Below, piece by piece: positions 62,109 through 64,000 of a DNA stretch of 64,000 nucleotides (positions are counted from its first letter, which is position 1; each line of letters opens with the position of its first letter). The translations under genes and the position numbers were made by a program. Source of the DNA: VRUE01 sp963774405 (GTDB lineage: Bacteria; Actinomycetota; Thermoleophilia; Solirubrobacterales; 70-9); the NCBI GenBank assembly GCA_963774405.1, contig CAVZEV010000009.1:124001-188000 (forward strand), given 5' to 3'. Below the pieces are notes generated by a model. The model worked only from the letters and a program-made list of their open reading frames with translations, made no database searches and was not told the DNA's origin.

Positions 62109-64000
62109 TCAGCGCGAGCCGAGGCGCTGCAGGGTGGCGATCCAGGTGGAGTTGGCCGCCTGCGACCAGGCAAGCACGACGCCCCCGTCCTGGTGCGTGG
62201 CGAAGGGTCCCGGGAAGCAGCCGGGAGCGATCTCGCGACCAGGGGCGATGGACTTCGCGCTCGGCGAGCGGTCGCGCCGTCCGTTTTGGCGGAAGGCCAG
62301 GACCGGAGCGCCCGCTCCGTCGTGAACGAGCAGTATGCGCTTGTCCAGCGTCAGTATCGAGGCCGTCTCGTCGGTCGATCCACACCACCGCACACCGAGT
62401 TTCTGCGGAGTCGGAACTGTGACGCGTGCGATGCCGCCTTGGGCGAAGGAGCGATCACGGCGACCGTTGCGGTTGAGTCGAACGAGCAACTCGCTGCGCC
62501 GCTTGCCCTGTGTTTCGACCGCCGCGACCAGAACCTTGCCGCGCGAGCCGGCGATCGCTGTCGCCCTGTTCGCTCCTGAAAGCCTTGTAAGGCGGCTGTT
62601 CCTCGCGAACGAGGCGTCCTGCTTGCCGTCGGGCTGAAGCTGGCCGACGAACATCGTCTTGCGGTGCCCGGTGCCGCCGCAGTCCCCGGTGAGGACAACG
62701 CGACCGCCCCTCTGGTGCGCCAGCGCACGGACGCTGCACGCGCCCCTGTGGCCGAGCCGGAGGCGTACCTCTCCGCCCGAGCCGAACGATCGGTCGAGGT
62801 GGCCTCGGGGGTTGAGCCGGACAACGACAGCCGACCTGCCATCGGCCCCGGCGACAAGGGTTGCTCCGCTGGGCAGAGCGAGCACTGTGGTCAGGTGGAG
62901 AGGATGGAGGAAGGCGAATCCGCGACGGCCGAAAGAGCGGTCGATTCCACCCTTGGCGGTGATGCGCTCGACCGCCGAACCTTCAAGCAGGACGAGCGAG
63001 CGTCCGGCGCGGTCGACGTCGAGGGCGGTGACTGCGGCGGGGAGGGCGGCGACCGCCTGGCCGCCGGCGAAGCCGCGGTCCAGGCTGCCGTTCGGACGCA
63101 GGCGAAAGAGGAAGCCGGGCTGTTCAACGCTGCTGATCGCATCGGAGTTGCCGCCGGCGGCGACGATGATCCGGCCACGCCGATCGGTGGCCACGGCGTT
63201 GACGAGGGTTCTGCTGGTTCTCCGCACCGCTTCCGTGACCAGGCCGCCGCTGCCGAAGCCCGCGGCGAGCGCGCCCCCTTCGGTGATCCGGGCCAGGAAC
63301 GCCCGCAATCCGGAGGTACCGGCGGCGAGGTAGCCGCCGCCGGGCCGCGCGGCCAGGGAGTCGATGGCGGCAAAGTCACTGGGCCCCGCATCGGGTCGAG
63401 GGTGGTCATGCCCGCAGAGCCGAAGCCGCGGTCGAGACGGCCGGCCCCGGTAAATCGGGCCAGGGCCGGGGTGGCGGAACAGGCCTTGTAGAAGCTGCGA
63501 CACGCGATTCCGACGCCGGCGACCGAGACTCCGAGGAGGGCGGAGCCGTCCGGCTCCCAGAGGGCGGTGGTTGCCCACCCGTTTTCGATCGCCGGCGATC
63601 TGGTTGAACCGAATCGGGGATCGACCTGTCCACCGGGCCTGTAGGCGATGAGGAAGAGGCCTTCGATCTGCCCGGCGCCCGTGTGGCCCTTCTCCCGGTT
63701 CACAGCGGCCTCCACTCGTCCGTCGGGAAGGGGATGGAAGCCGGCGATCACCCCGCCGGGGTCGACCCGGCCGTTCGCGCCGAATTCGGGATTCAGTGCG
63801 CCGGTGGAGGTTATCCCGACGAGAGCGTCATCGTGTTCGGATCGAGTGCGAAGGCTGAGCCAGGCCCTACCGTCGGGCCCTTCCTGAACCTCCCGCGGGA
63901 AGCCTTCGATGCCGCCGAGGTCATGGAGGTTGGCGATGCCCGCCGAGGCGAAGCCGGAATCCAGGCGACCATTGGCGCCGAGACGGGCGATGAAGGTTTC
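62109..64000 (-). pseudogene. Delta-60 repeat surface protein, 5' end outside the window, one frame break
   Basis: At least seven repeats of the delta-60 type, for example LNPRGHLDRSFGSGGEVRL, LRPNGSLDRGFAGGQAVAA and FTGAGRLDRGFGSAGMTTL, which form a beta-propeller-like chain of about 55-65 residues each. The upstream part is read from about 63751 and beyond, then the frame breaks near 63393 (TTLDP followed by DAGPSDFAAIDSLA needs one more base). It is probably exported, but the N-terminus is not in the window. Ligand unknown. The break is beside a C run and could be an error. Confidence 0.78.

Overview
The window is a 64 kb stretch of a very GC-rich bacterial chromosome with tightly packed genes. 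Many starts are GTG or TTG, and many neighbours overlap by 4 bases (ATGA/GTGA/TTGA). Several blocks are typical of Actinomycetota: rplM-rpsI-glmM-glmS, acpS-nnr-alr, guaB3-guaA, and ctaC/ctaD/ctaE with ctaA, ctaB and a ctaF-like gene. A delta-60 repeat protein, a DUF3352 lipoprotein and a PqqD/HprK-like cluster make class Thermoleophilia (Solirubrobacterales-like) my best guess; this is inference, since no rRNA gene is present. Only one RNA gene was found, tRNA-Pro(TGG), plus one riboswitch.

Layout: 1-2.4 kb, tldD and pmbA, both frame-disrupted. 2.4-9.0 kb, hup, pyrF, a LysM protein, a D,D-carboxypeptidase, a sugar kinase, guaB3 and guaA. 9.0-11.0 kb, a membrane protein and an M23 peptidase behind a c-di-AMP (ydaO-type) riboswitch. 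11.0-23.4 kb, ribosomal proteins L13 and S9, amino-sugar synthesis, DUF3352, acpS, a Fic protein, nnr, CBS, alr, cca and infA. 23.5-28.7 kb, a PqqD / HprK-like kinase / glycosyltransferase / nucleotidyltransferase cluster and a GH63-like hydrolase. 28.7-31.3 kb, an ABC-2 exporter. 32.2-32.65 kb, a non-coding block of nested inverted repeats. 34.4-45.9 kb, a large cytochrome oxidase locus. 46-50 kb, PAP2, YbhN, trxB, greA and a UBP zinc finger. 51.5-56.8 kb, a beta-oxidation-type operon. 56.9-62 kb, peroxiredoxin, Nudix, SDR, OsmC, cobalamin adenosyltransferase and DUF1015. 62.1-64 kb, a delta-60 repeat protein running off the end.

Two things stand out. First, the oxidase locus holds a normal A2-type cytochrome oxidase (34.4-38.6 kb) and, on the other strand, a second subunit II/subunit I pair (43.5-45.9 kb). 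This second pair has lost the CuA cysteines, all CuB histidines, the heme a3 histidine and one heme a histidine, yet keeps the fold and an intact subunit I reading frame. It looks like an oxidase-like complex without its oxygen-reduction site. Second, the window is littered with palindromic elements. They fall into at least five families, several with a shared centre and site-specific arms. They sit after genes, at gene starts, and in frame inside guaA, rpsI, a kinase, a glycosyltransferase and a membrane protein; one breaks pmbA.

Several genes carry single-base frame breaks (tldD, pmbA, the second oxidase subunit II, 3-hydroxyacyl-CoA dehydrogenase, the delta-60 protein). Most lie in short G or C runs, so sequence error must be excluded before calling them pseudogenes.
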